In this document: positions 16,031-23,901 of the stretch, piece by piece
Layout: every line of letters starts with the position of its first letter
How positions within the stretch are numbered: the first letter of the stretch is position 1
NCBI RefSeq assembly: GCF_029689925.1
Contig: NZ_CP121445.1
Coordinates: 2,163,001 to 2,227,000, forward strand
Reading direction: 5' to 3'
DNA: 64,000 bases
Source of the DNA: Anaerocolumna sp. AGMB13025
GTDB lineage: Bacteria; Bacillota; Clostridia; Lachnospirales; Lachnospiraceae
Position numbers and translations under genes: made by a program
The notes under the pieces: generated by a model
Told to the model about the DNA's origin: nothing
Seen by the model: only the letters and a program-made list of their open reading frames with translations
The model's database searches: none

Positions 16031-16432
16031 ATGCTCAAAAAATTACTGAAATCAAGACGCGGCGAGGGCTATATTGATGTTGCGATTGGCATCCTCTGCC
16101 TGCTGGTGGTGGTGGCTTTCGCCGTACAACTGTTTCCGGTGTTTACCTCAAAGCAACAGCTTGATATTTTCGCTACGGAAATCGTGCGGGAGGCTGAAAT
16201 CAAAGGCAGCACCAGTGTGGATTCCCGGATTGCCCATATGCGTAAGCAGACCGGCCTTGACCCGGATATTCGCTGGGACTGTGATTATTACAGCGGAAAA
16301 AAGGTACAGCTAAACGGTGATATTGAGGTTTTGCTGACGGATACGGTGGACATTGGATTCTTCATCTTTGGTCCATTTCCCATTGAAATACTGGCCAAGG
16401 CAACGGGTAAATCCGAAGTCTACTATAAGTAA
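16031..16432 (+). CDS. DUF4320-type pseudopilin-like protein
   Basis: A 133-residue protein with a short basic leader ending in RRGEGYIDVA, then one hydrophobic helix (IGILCLLVVVAFAVQLFPVF) and a soluble C-terminal domain ending in a strand-rich segment. This leader-plus-helix start is the pattern processed by A24 prepilin peptidases, and DUF4320 proteins are usually found in such conjugative operons. The protein could be the major or minor subunit of the Tad-like filament. It begins 12 bases after tadC behind AAGGGGGTG. Confidence 0.8.
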   Translation: MLKKLLKSRRGEGYIDVAIGILCLLVVVAFAVQLFPVFTSKQQLDIFATEIVREAEIKGSTSVDSRIAHMRKQTGLDPDIRWDCDYYSGKKVQLNGDIEVLLTDTVDIGFFIFGPFPIEILAKATGKSEVYYK

Positions 16433-16444
16433 GGGGGGTGTAGT

Positions 16445-16984
16445 ATGATACAATTGCGGAATATTTTGAAAGACCGGAAAGGACATTCCACGCCTCTTAC
16501 CATTGTCCTGATCTTAGGGCTTCTGCTTCTGATCTGTGCGATCTCCGAGTTTTTCAGGCTTGGAATCATTGTACAGGGTGTGCGTGACGGACTCCAGCAG
16601 GCCGTGATTACCGTAGCGACCACCAATTATGACGAAACCTATAACGGGCTGCGTGAGGGCTACTCCGGTGGGTACGCTCTGTCCGGCGAAAGCTGGCAGG
16701 AAAACCTTGATTATGATGATGTGTATTACAGACTTGATAATCTGCTGGGAGCCGATGAGTCTGGGGGGTATCACATCAAAAAGGACAAAAGCGGTTATGA
16801 ATACCGCCTATCCGGGCTTTCTGTGGATATTGTAAACGCACCTTTGACACCGGGAAGTACAGACGATAACTTTGAAGCGGATGCCCGCATTACCATTGAA
16901 ATTCCTCTGTCGTTCGGATGGGATGCGCTCCCTCCGTTTACGATGGAGATACGCACAAGATCAGCCTATATGCCCAAGTTTTAG
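16445..16984 (+). CDS. TadE/pseudopilin-like membrane protein
   Basis: A 179-residue protein with a basic start (NILKDRKGHSTPL), one hydrophobic helix (about residues 19-42) and an exported Tyr/Asp-rich domain. The RKGHSTPLT context before the helix resembles TadE-type minor pseudopilins, again a possible substrate of the peptidase at 9,137. It lies 12 bases after the DUF4320 gene behind AAGGGGGTG, the last gene of this cluster before a 143-base gap with a new promoter. Confidence 0.72.
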   Translation: MIQLRNILKDRKGHSTPLTIVLILGLLLLICAISEFFRLGIIVQGVRDGLQQAVITVATTNYDETYNGLREGYSGGYALSGESWQENLDYDDVYYRLDNLLGADESGGYHIKKDKSGYEYRLSGLSVDIVNAPLTPGSTDDNFEADARITIEIPLSFGWDALPPFTMEIRTRSAYMPKF

Positions 16985-17020
16985 CAGACTGCGCTCCGTG
17001 TGAAATGTACTTTCACAAAA

Positions 17021-17053
17021 TGTCTGGACGCGCAGGAAAATTCAGGATATAAT
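17021..17053 (+). promoter_or_regulatory. Element promoter with TGTCTGGACGCGC box
   Basis: TGGACG at 17,025-17,030 and TATAAT at 17,048-17,053 are 17 bases apart. The upstream box TGTCTGGACGCGC is identical to one in front of the first recombinase gene (48,862-48,894), where the spacing to TATAAT is also 17. A small hairpin (GTGAAA-TGTAC-TTTCAC) lies just upstream. Confidence 0.65.
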
Positions 17054-17127
17054 TGAGTTGGGTAAATACAGCGAAATGGGTATATAGGGCTAAACCATTC
17101 ATTTGCAATGAAAGTGAGGTCCGAGTT

Positions 17128-17676
17128 ATGAAAAAGGATTATAGCACCAAGAAAAAAGCGGCAATCGCCGCATTATCTATTGTGGCAGTGTGCCTTGCCG
17201 GAGGACTGTTCTATTATATTGGCACTATGGGCGGACAGCCGCAGGAAACACCTGTCGAAAGTACGGCTCCTGTCGAATCACAGGTCGTTGTGCCGGAAAT
17301 CAAGCCTGAAGCAACACCGAAAATCGCACAGACAGAAAGCAATACATCGGAGGCCGATCCGTCAAAAACTCCGGCAGAACCGTCGCAGGAAACCGCTGCG
17401 CCTGCTGGCACTGAAAACCCACAGAGCAAACTATCTGACGGAAAACCGAAATCACCGACAGAGGCTACACCGCCCTCTGACTCGCCTGCGGAAACAAATC
17501 AAGGTTCTGGAAACAGTTCTAACAGTACACAAGAGCAGACCCAGCCGCAGGGCGGAGAAAAACAGGACGGTAAAATTTATGTACCGGGATTTGGCTGGAT
17601 TGACGATGAAGGCGGCGGTTCAGATGTGCATGAGGCACCGAATGCAGGAACCGGTGAGCCGGTTGGCGATATGTAA
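17128..17676 (+). CDS. DUF6550-type secreted/anchored low-complexity protein
   Basis: A 182-residue protein: basic N-terminus, one membrane helix (about residues 12-30), then a long Pro/Thr/Ser/Glu/Gln-rich linker of low complexity and a C-terminal GKIYVPGFGWIDDEGGG motif. That terminal motif is the hallmark I associate with DUF6550 proteins of clostridial conjugative elements. The linker would extend through the cell wall. ATG at 17,128 is behind AAAGTGAGGT; an upstream in-frame extension lacks a ribosome site. It has its own promoter and is followed by a hairpin, so it may be a separate unit. Confidence 0.72.
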   Translation: MKKDYSTKKKAAIAALSIVAVCLAGGLFYYIGTMGGQPQETPVESTAPVESQVVVPEIKPEATPKIAQTESNTSEADPSKTPAEPSQETAAPAGTENPQSKLSDGKPKSPTEATPPSDSPAETNQGSGNSSNSTQEQTQPQGGEKQDGKIYVPGFGWIDDEGGGSDVHEAPNAGTGEPVGDM

Positions 17677-17696
17677 AAACAGAATAACTTAAACCG

Positions 17697-17735
17697 ATGG
17701 GATACAGTCATTTACGGCTGTATCCCATTTCTTTA
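17697..17735 (+). terminator. Hairpin, probable weak terminator
   Basis: ATGGGATACAG and CTGTATCCCAT form a perfect 11-bp stem around a 10-base loop (17,697-17,728), followed by TTCTTTATT. It separates the DUF6550 gene from the next secreted-protein gene. Confidence 0.7.
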
Positions 17736-17752
17736 TTCTCGGAGGTGATAAA

Positions 17753-19432
17753 TTGAAAAAGCTGATCTATGCATTGCTTTTACTGGCAATGCTTTTTTCT
17801 TTGGCCGTGCCTGCTTATGCCGCCGATCCGAACATTGACGGCGGCGGTGGTGGAATGGGTCAGGGAACCGGGCAGAATTCATGGACGCCGGGGCGTGACG
17901 GAGTGCGGATTACGGTTGTCCGTGACAGTGACAATACGCCTGTATCAACCCCTATTGATTTTTCCAATGGTTCCAACAGCGATATGGCTGTACATTTTGG
18001 AAAGGTAAGCAAAATATCTTATCGCAACAGCACAGGACTTACTCCACATACAAGTAAATATGCTTGTTATCAGCCAAGTCAGGCTATGCCCCGTATTGTC
18101 AGTTCCAATGGAAGCAGCAATATTGCGGCTATCCGAAGCTACTTCTGCCGTGAGGGAACAATCCGGGATATTGCCAATGCTACAGGCTTGGGTTATGATA
18201 CCCTGATAAACGGCAAGTATAAGATTTTATTGGAGCCGATAGCGTATTTTAAGTACAACAGCGTTATGTTTGCCATGACAGCCACCGAAGCGGCTTTGTA
18301 CAACAAACAGGTTGGAAATGGCTTGCGCAGTAAGATGGTATCCTTGTCCCACAAAAATTTGCCCCTGTCTATGTTTTTAGAAACCCCTGATTTGGGATTT
18401 CCGGCATGGAGCGGTTCTACGACAAAAGCACAGAGTGACGAAACCATTATCACATACTTGGGTATGGGCGTTATCCGCTTCTCTGAACCTGACCCCGAAC
18501 CGCCCAAGGAAAGCAAAGTGACCTATCGCACGGATACAGAGGTCATTACAGTCGTCACACTTACGACTGGCTCACAGAAAACACCGGATAATCCTGCATA
18601 CGCAAGGTTTTTCATCAACGGAAAGACCTATTCCCATACGGATATTTACATCCCGGAGGACGGCTCCCAACTGGCATGGGTGAAGTGGCGGACACCCAAG
18701 GAGCCGGGACTTATTACGATTACCGTTACCAGCAACTGCTCTCTGAGCAGCAGTGAAATTGTAGCGGAGATTGTAGACCTTGATAAGAACCCGCCGCCCG
18801 ACCCGCAGGCGAACGACCGCAATGATGGCTTTCGCATTCCGTCTGCACCGAATAAGCCAAACACTACAACCCTGACATGGGGAGAATGGGACTGCTGGTG
18901 GCATGAGCATTGGGTATGGCACAGCGGTGATGACGATGAGGATGGATATTGGGAGGATGAGGGCTGGTTTGAATATGCCTGGCTCTCTTATTCCGCAAGC
19001 CTGACCGCCAATCTGAGTACCAAGCCGGATGAGAAGGTGCCTACCGCTTCGGGGAAAACGATGAAAAGCGGGTATGGGTTGAACGCCAGCGTATCAGCGC
19101 AGGTTCGTTTCTCCGCTCCCAGCAGCCATATTACTGGAGTACAAAACGTAGTGGCGTACTTCCCGGAATTTAATTATTCGACTTACTGGAGATTATTAAA
19201 GCGGCTGAATACCGGCTATTCCAGTACCTTTGAGTTTCAGAAAAACAAGTACAGTACCTACGGCCAGCCCTGCCATTTTTCACCGGTGTGGTTCCCGGAC
19301 GGACGGTACACAACTTATACGGAATGCCTTGATTCATGGACGCCTGCCGGGATGCTGCAAATCAATTTGACGGACGATTTGACAATTCGAGGGACGGTTT
19401 TTGATGACTGGCATATTCGCGCAGTGAAGTGA
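17753..19432 (+). CDS. Large secreted protein of the conjugative element, unknown function
   Basis: A 559-residue protein with a clear signal peptide (LIYALLLLAMLFSLAVPAYAA) and no other membrane helix. After a Gly-rich start it contains several strand-rich domains. Around residues 375-415 there is an unusual segment crowded with Trp, His, Asp and Glu (for example CWWHEHWVWHS and acidic runs), which might bind metal or wall polymers. I know of similar hypothetical proteins in clostridial elements but no function. It probably acts on the cell surface, perhaps in contact with the recipient. TTG at 17,753 is behind GGAGGTGATAAA. Confidence 0.7.
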   Translation: MKKLIYALLLLAMLFSLAVPAYAADPNIDGGGGGMGQGTGQNSWTPGRDGVRITVVRDSDNTPVSTPIDFSNGSNSDMAVHFGKVSKISYRNSTGLTPHTSKYACYQPSQAMPRIVSSNGSSNIAAIRSYFCREGTIRDIANATGLGYDTLINGKYKILLEPIAYFKYNSVMFAMTATEAALYNKQVGNGLRSKMVSLSHKNLPLSMFLETPDLGFPAWSGSTTKAQSDETIITYLGMGVIRFSEPDPEPPKESKVTYRTDTEVITVVTLTTGSQKTPDNPAYARFFINGKTYSHTDIYIPEDGSQLAWVKWRTPKEPGLITITVTSNCSLSSSEIVAEIVDLDKNPPPDPQANDRNDGFRIPSAPNKPNTTTLTWGEWDCWWHEHWVWHSGDDDEDGYWEDEGWFEYAWLSYSASLTANLSTKPDEKVPTASGKTMKSGYGLNASVSAQVRFSAPSSHITGVQNVVAYFPEFNYSTYWRLLKRLNTGYSSTFEFQKNKYSTYGQPCHFSPVWFPDGRYTTYTECLDSWTPAGMLQINLTDDLTIRGTVFDDWHIRAVK

Positions 19433-19440
19433 GGTGGCCT

Positions 19441-20085
19441 ATGGGAAACCATGCCATTTATATTATACGAGAAAACGGAGAAAACAGCTTCTTTTCCGTG
19501 TATCACGGGGCAAATGCCCTGTCACCGCTATTATGGATGTTCCAGGCGCAAAAGCTTCAGGAAACAATGACCCGGTCGGAATCTGTCAGCCATATTTTTG
19601 AACATCTGGACTATGACGGTGCTTATCAAAATCCCCGGCTGGATGATGTGGATATGTTCTGCAACCGTATTCCTCCTGCTGAAATGGCTGAATACAACAA
19701 GGCTTACGCAGAACGCAGCGAGTTTGAAATGCGTATGGTATTTGACCTCGATCAGAACTGCTTTATGATGGAATACAACCCCAACTGCCCATGGTATCGC
19801 ACCATGGGCAGTTTTTCCATTGACCTTGATGTGTGGCTGGATAACGTGCAAAAGCTTCTTGCCCATGCCGAGGAAAGAGGCATCCATGATTTTGGCAGGC
19901 TGATTGCCATTTATCAGCGCAGCACTGGTCTTGAGGATAAGCTGGAGTCTGCCCGTGGATATATGCGTTTTGAAGAATATCTGGATTCTCCGCAGGCGCA
20001 GGAGGATAGAGAGCGCTACTGGCGGATGTTTGGGCATCTGGAAGAATTAGACGAGGAAACCGCCGAAGAAATGGAGGAAAGATAA
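19441..20085 (+). CDS. Conserved element protein of unknown function
   Basis: A 214-residue soluble acidic protein beginning MGNHAIYIIRENG. It is rich in Tyr, Met and Asp, with HIFEHLDYDGAYQNPRLDDVDMF-like acidic segments, and has a helical, Glu-rich C-terminus. No motif gives a function. It lies between the large secreted protein and the first virB4 gene; its TAA is immediately followed by the next ATG, so translation is probably coupled. ATG at 19,441 is preferred over an in-frame GTG at 19,429 that overlaps the ribosome-binding region. Confidence 0.6.
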   Translation: MGNHAIYIIRENGENSFFSVYHGANALSPLLWMFQAQKLQETMTRSESVSHIFEHLDYDGAYQNPRLDDVDMFCNRIPPAEMAEYNKAYAERSEFEMRMVFDLDQNCFMMEYNPNCPWYRTMGSFSIDLDVWLDNVQKLLAHAEERGIHDFGRLIAIYQRSTGLEDKLESARGYMRFEEYLDSPQAQEDRERYWRMFGHLEELDEETAEEMEER

Positions 20086-20781
20086 ATGCAGGGACTTTTA
20101 TTCCCGATTATTATGCTGACCGTCACCCTTGTGGGTGGCGGTCTTTTACTTTTGTTCTTGAAAACGGCTAAGAAACGGCCGGTGTCAGACGAAGCGACCA
20201 TGGCCATGCAGACCGCACAGCAGTTTATCAATGTGCGGGATGTAAAAGACAAGTACCTGTACACCAAGGACGGATTGGTGTTGACTTATCTACGCGTTCA
20301 CGCAATCAGCATTGACCTTTACAGCAGAGCGGAAAAAAACACCCTGATTAAGCAGCTTACCGCTGAGCTGTCCGATATTCAGTATCCGTTTAAGTTTATG
20401 GCAGTCAGCAGACCCGTGGACATTTCACCCCTTATATCCGATATGCAGGGAATGCTTAAAACCGCTGATGACAGGCGTAAAGAGCTTTTACGGCAAGAGA
20501 TTTTGCAGATGAGCAGTTATGCGCTGTCCGGCGAAATCGTGGAGCGCCAATTCTATATTTCCATTTGGGAGAGGTATGAGGACGGTGCGGAAAAGGATTT
20601 ACTGAAATGCGCATCCCTGCTGGCGGAGAAGTTCACCACAAATGGGATCGGCTGTGATGTGCTTGCGGAAAAGGAGATTGTGCGGCTTCTCAACCTCGTG
20701 AACAATCCCTCCTACACGCATTTAGAGGATACGGAATTTGAAGCCAGCATCCCAATGCTAAAGGAGGACATCTATGCCTAA
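20086..20781 (+). CDS. VirB4 N-terminal-domain protein
   Basis: A 231-residue protein with one N-terminal membrane helix (residues 5-27) and a domain that runs DKYLYTKDGLVLTYLRVHAISIDLYS...YPFKFMAVSRPVDISP, the pattern of the N-terminal domain of VirB4/TraE ATPases. The ATPase domain follows as a separate gene whose ATG lies inside the 3' end of this one. So a normally single protein is split in two, with the membrane helix on the first part. There is no sign of frameshift damage: both parts have ribosome sites. Confidence 0.75.
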   Translation: MQGLLFPIIMLTVTLVGGGLLLLFLKTAKKRPVSDEATMAMQTAQQFINVRDVKDKYLYTKDGLVLTYLRVHAISIDLYSRAEKNTLIKQLTAELSDIQYPFKFMAVSRPVDISPLISDMQGMLKTADDRRKELLRQEILQMSSYALSGEIVERQFYISIWERYEDGAEKDLLKCASLLAEKFTTNGIGCDVLAEKEIVRLLNLVNNPSYTHLEDTEFEASIPMLKEDIYA

Positions 20782-22606
20782 AAAACAAACCGTGCAGGAA
20801 AGGAATATTACTAATTCTGCCCTGCTCAATGTCATTACCCCTATGGGGCTGGAGTTCACGAAAAACAGTCTTTCTGTGGGGGAAAATCTCGGTAAGATAT
20901 ATGGACTGATCCGCTATCCGCAAAAGGTGGAAACGGAATGGTTGTCTAAAATTACAAATATTCCGTCTACTATCGTATCCATTGGCTTTAAGCCGGTAGA
21001 TAACGCAACACTGATTAATGCCATTTCCCGAAGTGTGGTTCAACAGCGTGGATTTGCCGAGGGCGCTAAAGACCCGTTGACCCGTCAGCGTGCGGAAAAA
21101 GCAGCCGAGGACGGCGAGAAAATCATCATGCAGATCGATCGTGAGGGTGAAACTGTAGGGCTTATGAATGTGTCGGTCATGCCCATTGCCAAGGATGACC
21201 GTAATTTCAAAAAGGTCTGCCGCCGTGCGGAAAGCATGATCAGCGTGCTAAAGTGCAAGATGAGGGTCATTCCTAATCTGCAAAAGGAGTGCTTTCAGCA
21301 TATTTCTCCGTCCTTTCCGTCCAGTGGAAAGATAGAAAGCATCCTGCAAAAGATTGTTCCCCTGTCTACCTTTGTGGGTGGCTTTCCCTTTGCGAGTTCG
21401 GGCTTTAATGATGGCGAGGGCTACTACTTTGCACAGGACGCAAGCGGCAGTCTTGTCATTGTAGATATTTGGAAACGTGGAAGCGACCGCACCAACAGCA
21501 ATTTCGTCATTATGGGCAATTCCGGTGTCGGCAAGTCCACCGCTATCAAACACATCATCATGTCGGAGTACATGAAAGGCACCAAAATCCTTGTGGCAGA
21601 CCCGGAAAGTGAATACAAAGACCTTTGCTTTAACCTTGGCGGTGACTGGATCAACGCTGTGGGTGGGTCAAACGGCAGAATCAATCCTTTGCAGGTCCGG
21701 CCATCTCCCCGTGATGATGAGCTGGAAAAGGAAGCCGACCGGCTATACCGGGATGAAGGCTACGGCATGAACGACCTTGCCCTGCATATGAAAAATCTTG
21801 AAATCTTCTTCAGTCTATACATCCCCAGCCTTACTGATATGCAAAAAGCGGTCTTGAAGAAATGCCTTGTAGAGTTGTACCGAAAGTTGGGTATCACATG
21901 GGATACCAATATTGCCGCTTTGCGCCCAAAGGATTTTCCGATATTCTCTGATTTATACCAGCTTGTAAAAGAAAAGGCGGATACCGAACAGGACAGGCAG
22001 GCATATGCAGACCTTGCGTTGCTGCTATATGACATTGCCGAGGGTGCGGACAGCTTCATTTGGAACGGACACAGCACCATCACCAGTGATAGCCAGTTTA
22101 TCTGCTTGGATACCAACGCTTTACAGGAAACCAGCGACAGTATCAAACGGACACAGTATTTTAATATCCTCACCTACTGCTGGGAGCAGATGAGCCGGAA
22201 CCGGGAGGAACGGGTGCTGCTGATTTGCGACGAGGCTTATCTGATGATTGACCAAAAGGTGCCGCAGTCCCTTGTTTATCTCCGCAACGCTATGAAACGG
22301 GCAAGAAAGTATGAGGCGGCGTTGGGTATCATTTCTCACAGCGTCATTGACTTTCTTTCCGAAAGTATTAAGCAGTATGGGCAGGCGCTGCTTGATATTC
22401 CGTGTTATAAGCTCTTGATGGGAACAGACGGTCCAAACTTGAAGGAAACTGCCAAACTCTACGATTTGACGGAAGCGGAACAGGAGCTTTTACTTGCAAG
22501 AAAGCGCGGTCATGCCTTGTTTATGGTGGGCGCTAAGCGTCTGCATGTCAATTTTGAAATCCCCGATTACAAGCTTTTGTATATGGGAAAAGCGGGGGGA
22601 AGATAA
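20774..22606 (+). CDS. virB4: VirB4-type conjugation ATPase
   Basis: A 610-residue ATPase that energises the type IV secretion channel. Walker A is GNSGVGKST near residue 247, the Asp-box-like ILVADPESEYKDL follows, and Walker B is VLLICDEAYLMI near residue 482, with GIISHSVIDFL downstream. These are the standard VirB4/TraE C-terminal signatures. It overlaps the N-terminal-domain gene by eight bases behind AAGGAGG, indicating tight coupling. A strong two-way terminator follows directly, so it ends this transcript. Confidence 0.95.
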   Translation: MPKKQTVQERNITNSALLNVITPMGLEFTKNSLSVGENLGKIYGLIRYPQKVETEWLSKITNIPSTIVSIGFKPVDNATLINAISRSVVQQRGFAEGAKDPLTRQRAEKAAEDGEKIIMQIDREGETVGLMNVSVMPIAKDDRNFKKVCRRAESMISVLKCKMRVIPNLQKECFQHISPSFPSSGKIESILQKIVPLSTFVGGFPFASSGFNDGEGYYFAQDASGSLVIVDIWKRGSDRTNSNFVIMGNSGVGKSTAIKHIIMSEYMKGTKILVADPESEYKDLCFNLGGDWINAVGGSNGRINPLQVRPSPRDDELEKEADRLYRDEGYGMNDLALHMKNLEIFFSLYIPSLTDMQKAVLKKCLVELYRKLGITWDTNIAALRPKDFPIFSDLYQLVKEKADTEQDRQAYADLALLLYDIAEGADSFIWNGHSTITSDSQFICLDTNALQETSDSIKRTQYFNILTYCWEQMSRNREERVLLICDEAYLMIDQKVPQSLVYLRNAMKRARKYEAALGIISHSVIDFLSESIKQYGQALLDIPCYKLLMGTDGPNLKETAKLYDLTEAEQELLLARKRGHALFMVGAKRLHVNFEIPDYKLLYMGKAGGR

Positions 22607-22609
22607 AAG

Positions 22610-22648
22610 AAGATGGGGTGCAAATTTTGTATTTGCACCCCATCTTTT
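22610..22648. terminator. Bidirectional intrinsic terminator
   Basis: AGATGGGGTGCAAAT and ATTTGCACCCCATCT form a perfect 15-bp stem with a TTTGT loop, with A-rich sequence before and T-rich after. It serves both virB4 and the convergent minus-strand gene, whose stop codon lies in it. Confidence 0.9.
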
Positions 22649-22898
22649 ACGGAATTATCGCTGTGGATTCTATTGTGTTCTTCAATAATGTCCCGATATG
22701 GTCGGTCATGTCTTTGTCAGGGGTATCTAAATACAAGACATTCTCCTTTACATATAAATCTGCAAGGCGGTAAATCTCTCGTACGGACATTAAACAGCTT
22801 GCATCAAAATATTTAGCTACTTTTTCGCTTTCCAAATAGAACTTAATTATATAGCGAACACCATCTGTGATAGGATCAATTTTCAATATTTTAGCCAT
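22647..22898 (-). CDS. Small minus-strand protein, unknown
   Basis: An 83-residue protein beginning MAKILKIDPITDGVRYIIKF, the only convincing minus-strand gene in the transfer region. On the minus strand an AGCGAGGT ribosome site precedes its ATG. It ends in the shared terminator with virB4. It is soluble, mixed alpha/beta and has no recognisable motif. It and the C39-like gene diverge from an AT-rich 160-base region with palindromes, the usual place for a divergent regulatory switch, so it may be a small regulator or a conserved accessory protein. Confidence 0.6.
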   Translation of the reverse strand: MAKILKIDPITDGVRYIIKFYLESEKVAKYFDASCLMSVREIYRLADLYVKENVLYLDTPDKDMTDHIGTLLKNTIESTAIIP

Positions 22899-22979
22899 CA
22901 GTAAAACCTCGCTTTCTAATGTGATAATACAATTTTATCAATCCCAAATTAGATTGTAAATAGGAATAAAACATCTTCG

Positions 22980-23042
22980 TCAGAAATGCTGACAAATAAA
23001 TTTTCAATTATATATTATAGAATTGTGTTGGTACAACTGCAC
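22980..23042. promoter_or_regulatory. Divergent regulatory region with palindromes
   Basis: Between the minus-strand gene and the C39-like gene lie GTCAG-AAATG-CTGAC (22,980-22,994) and a second imperfect palindrome, TTGTG-TTG-GTA-CAA-CT-GCACAA. The region is AT-rich. No textbook -35/-10 pair is clear for the plus-strand gene; a TATAGAAT-like stretch lies near 23,015. Confidence 0.4.
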
Positions 23043-23062
23043 AATCAGGAAAGGATAAGCTA

Positions 23063-23887
23063 ATGGCAGTAGACCCGATTACAGCCAAATTACTGGCACA
23101 TATAGCGGCGCAAGCCGCAACGGATGAGCAGGCGCGAAAACGTCTGCTCATTATTATTTTAGGCCCGGCAATTGCCTTGCTTTTGCTAATTGCCCTAATC
23201 CTTTATATACTGACCAGCCCGTTATCCATATTCGCAGAATGGGCAATGGGTGATGAACTGGCCGCCATCAAGGACTTGCAGATCAATTACGGTTATAACC
23301 AGAATATCGGTATTTATGAACAGGATTATATTGAGGGTAGTGGACAGAGCTATGAAGGAGTCGTATTCACGGACGGCGTTTTGGAGGTGGTTTATTATAA
23401 CCAGCTTGATGAGCGCTGGGCGGACAAGATGTACGGCACTTCCGGCACCATCGGAGAGGGCGGTTGCGGTCCCACCGCCATGTCCATTGTCATATCCACC
23501 CTGACCGGAGAACCCCATGACCCCGTAGAGCTTTCCAATTGGTCTGTCGCCAATGGACACCGCTGTGAGGGGAACGGCTCCTATCACAGCCTGATACCGG
23601 CCGCAGCCGAGGGCTATGGATTATCCTGTGTGTGGGATTTGTCCGCACAGGACATTGTGGACGCGCTTTCTGGCGGCAAGCTGGTGGTTGCCATTATGAG
23701 CAAAGGACACTTTACCTCCTGCGGGCATTTTATTGTCCTGCGGGGTGTTACCAGCGAAGGAAAAATCCTTGTTGCTGATCCTGCCAGCCAGAAGCGCAGC
23801 CAGCAGGAGTGGGATCTGTCGCTGATTATGAATGAAGCCCGAAAAGGAGCTGCCGCAGGTGGTCCGTTCTGGGCGGTTTCAAACTGA
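23063..23887 (+). CDS. Membrane-anchored C39-like cysteine peptidase
   Basis: A 274-residue protein with one membrane helix (about residues 30-52) and an exported papain-like domain: GGCGPTAMSIVIS carries the catalytic Cys (about residue 136), GHFIVLRGV the His (about 222) and VADPAS the Asp. This is the Peptidase_C39_2 pattern. In conjugative operons such enzymes or NlpC/P60 hydrolases take the VirB1 role of opening the cell wall, though C39-like domains cleave peptide bonds rather than glycan. The ATG at 23,063 follows AGGAAAGG. A CpaE-like gene follows after 14 bases. Confidence 0.82.
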   Translation: MAVDPITAKLLAHIAAQAATDEQARKRLLIIILGPAIALLLLIALILYILTSPLSIFAEWAMGDELAAIKDLQINYGYNQNIGIYEQDYIEGSGQSYEGVVFTDGVLEVVYYNQLDERWADKMYGTSGTIGEGGCGPTAMSIVISTLTGEPHDPVELSNWSVANGHRCEGNGSYHSLIPAAAEGYGLSCVWDLSAQDIVDALSGGKLVVAIMSKGHFTSCGHFIVLRGVTSEGKILVADPASQKRSQQEWDLSLIMNEARKGAAAGGPFWAVSN

Positions 23888-23901
23888 ATGGAGGCAAAAA
23901 C

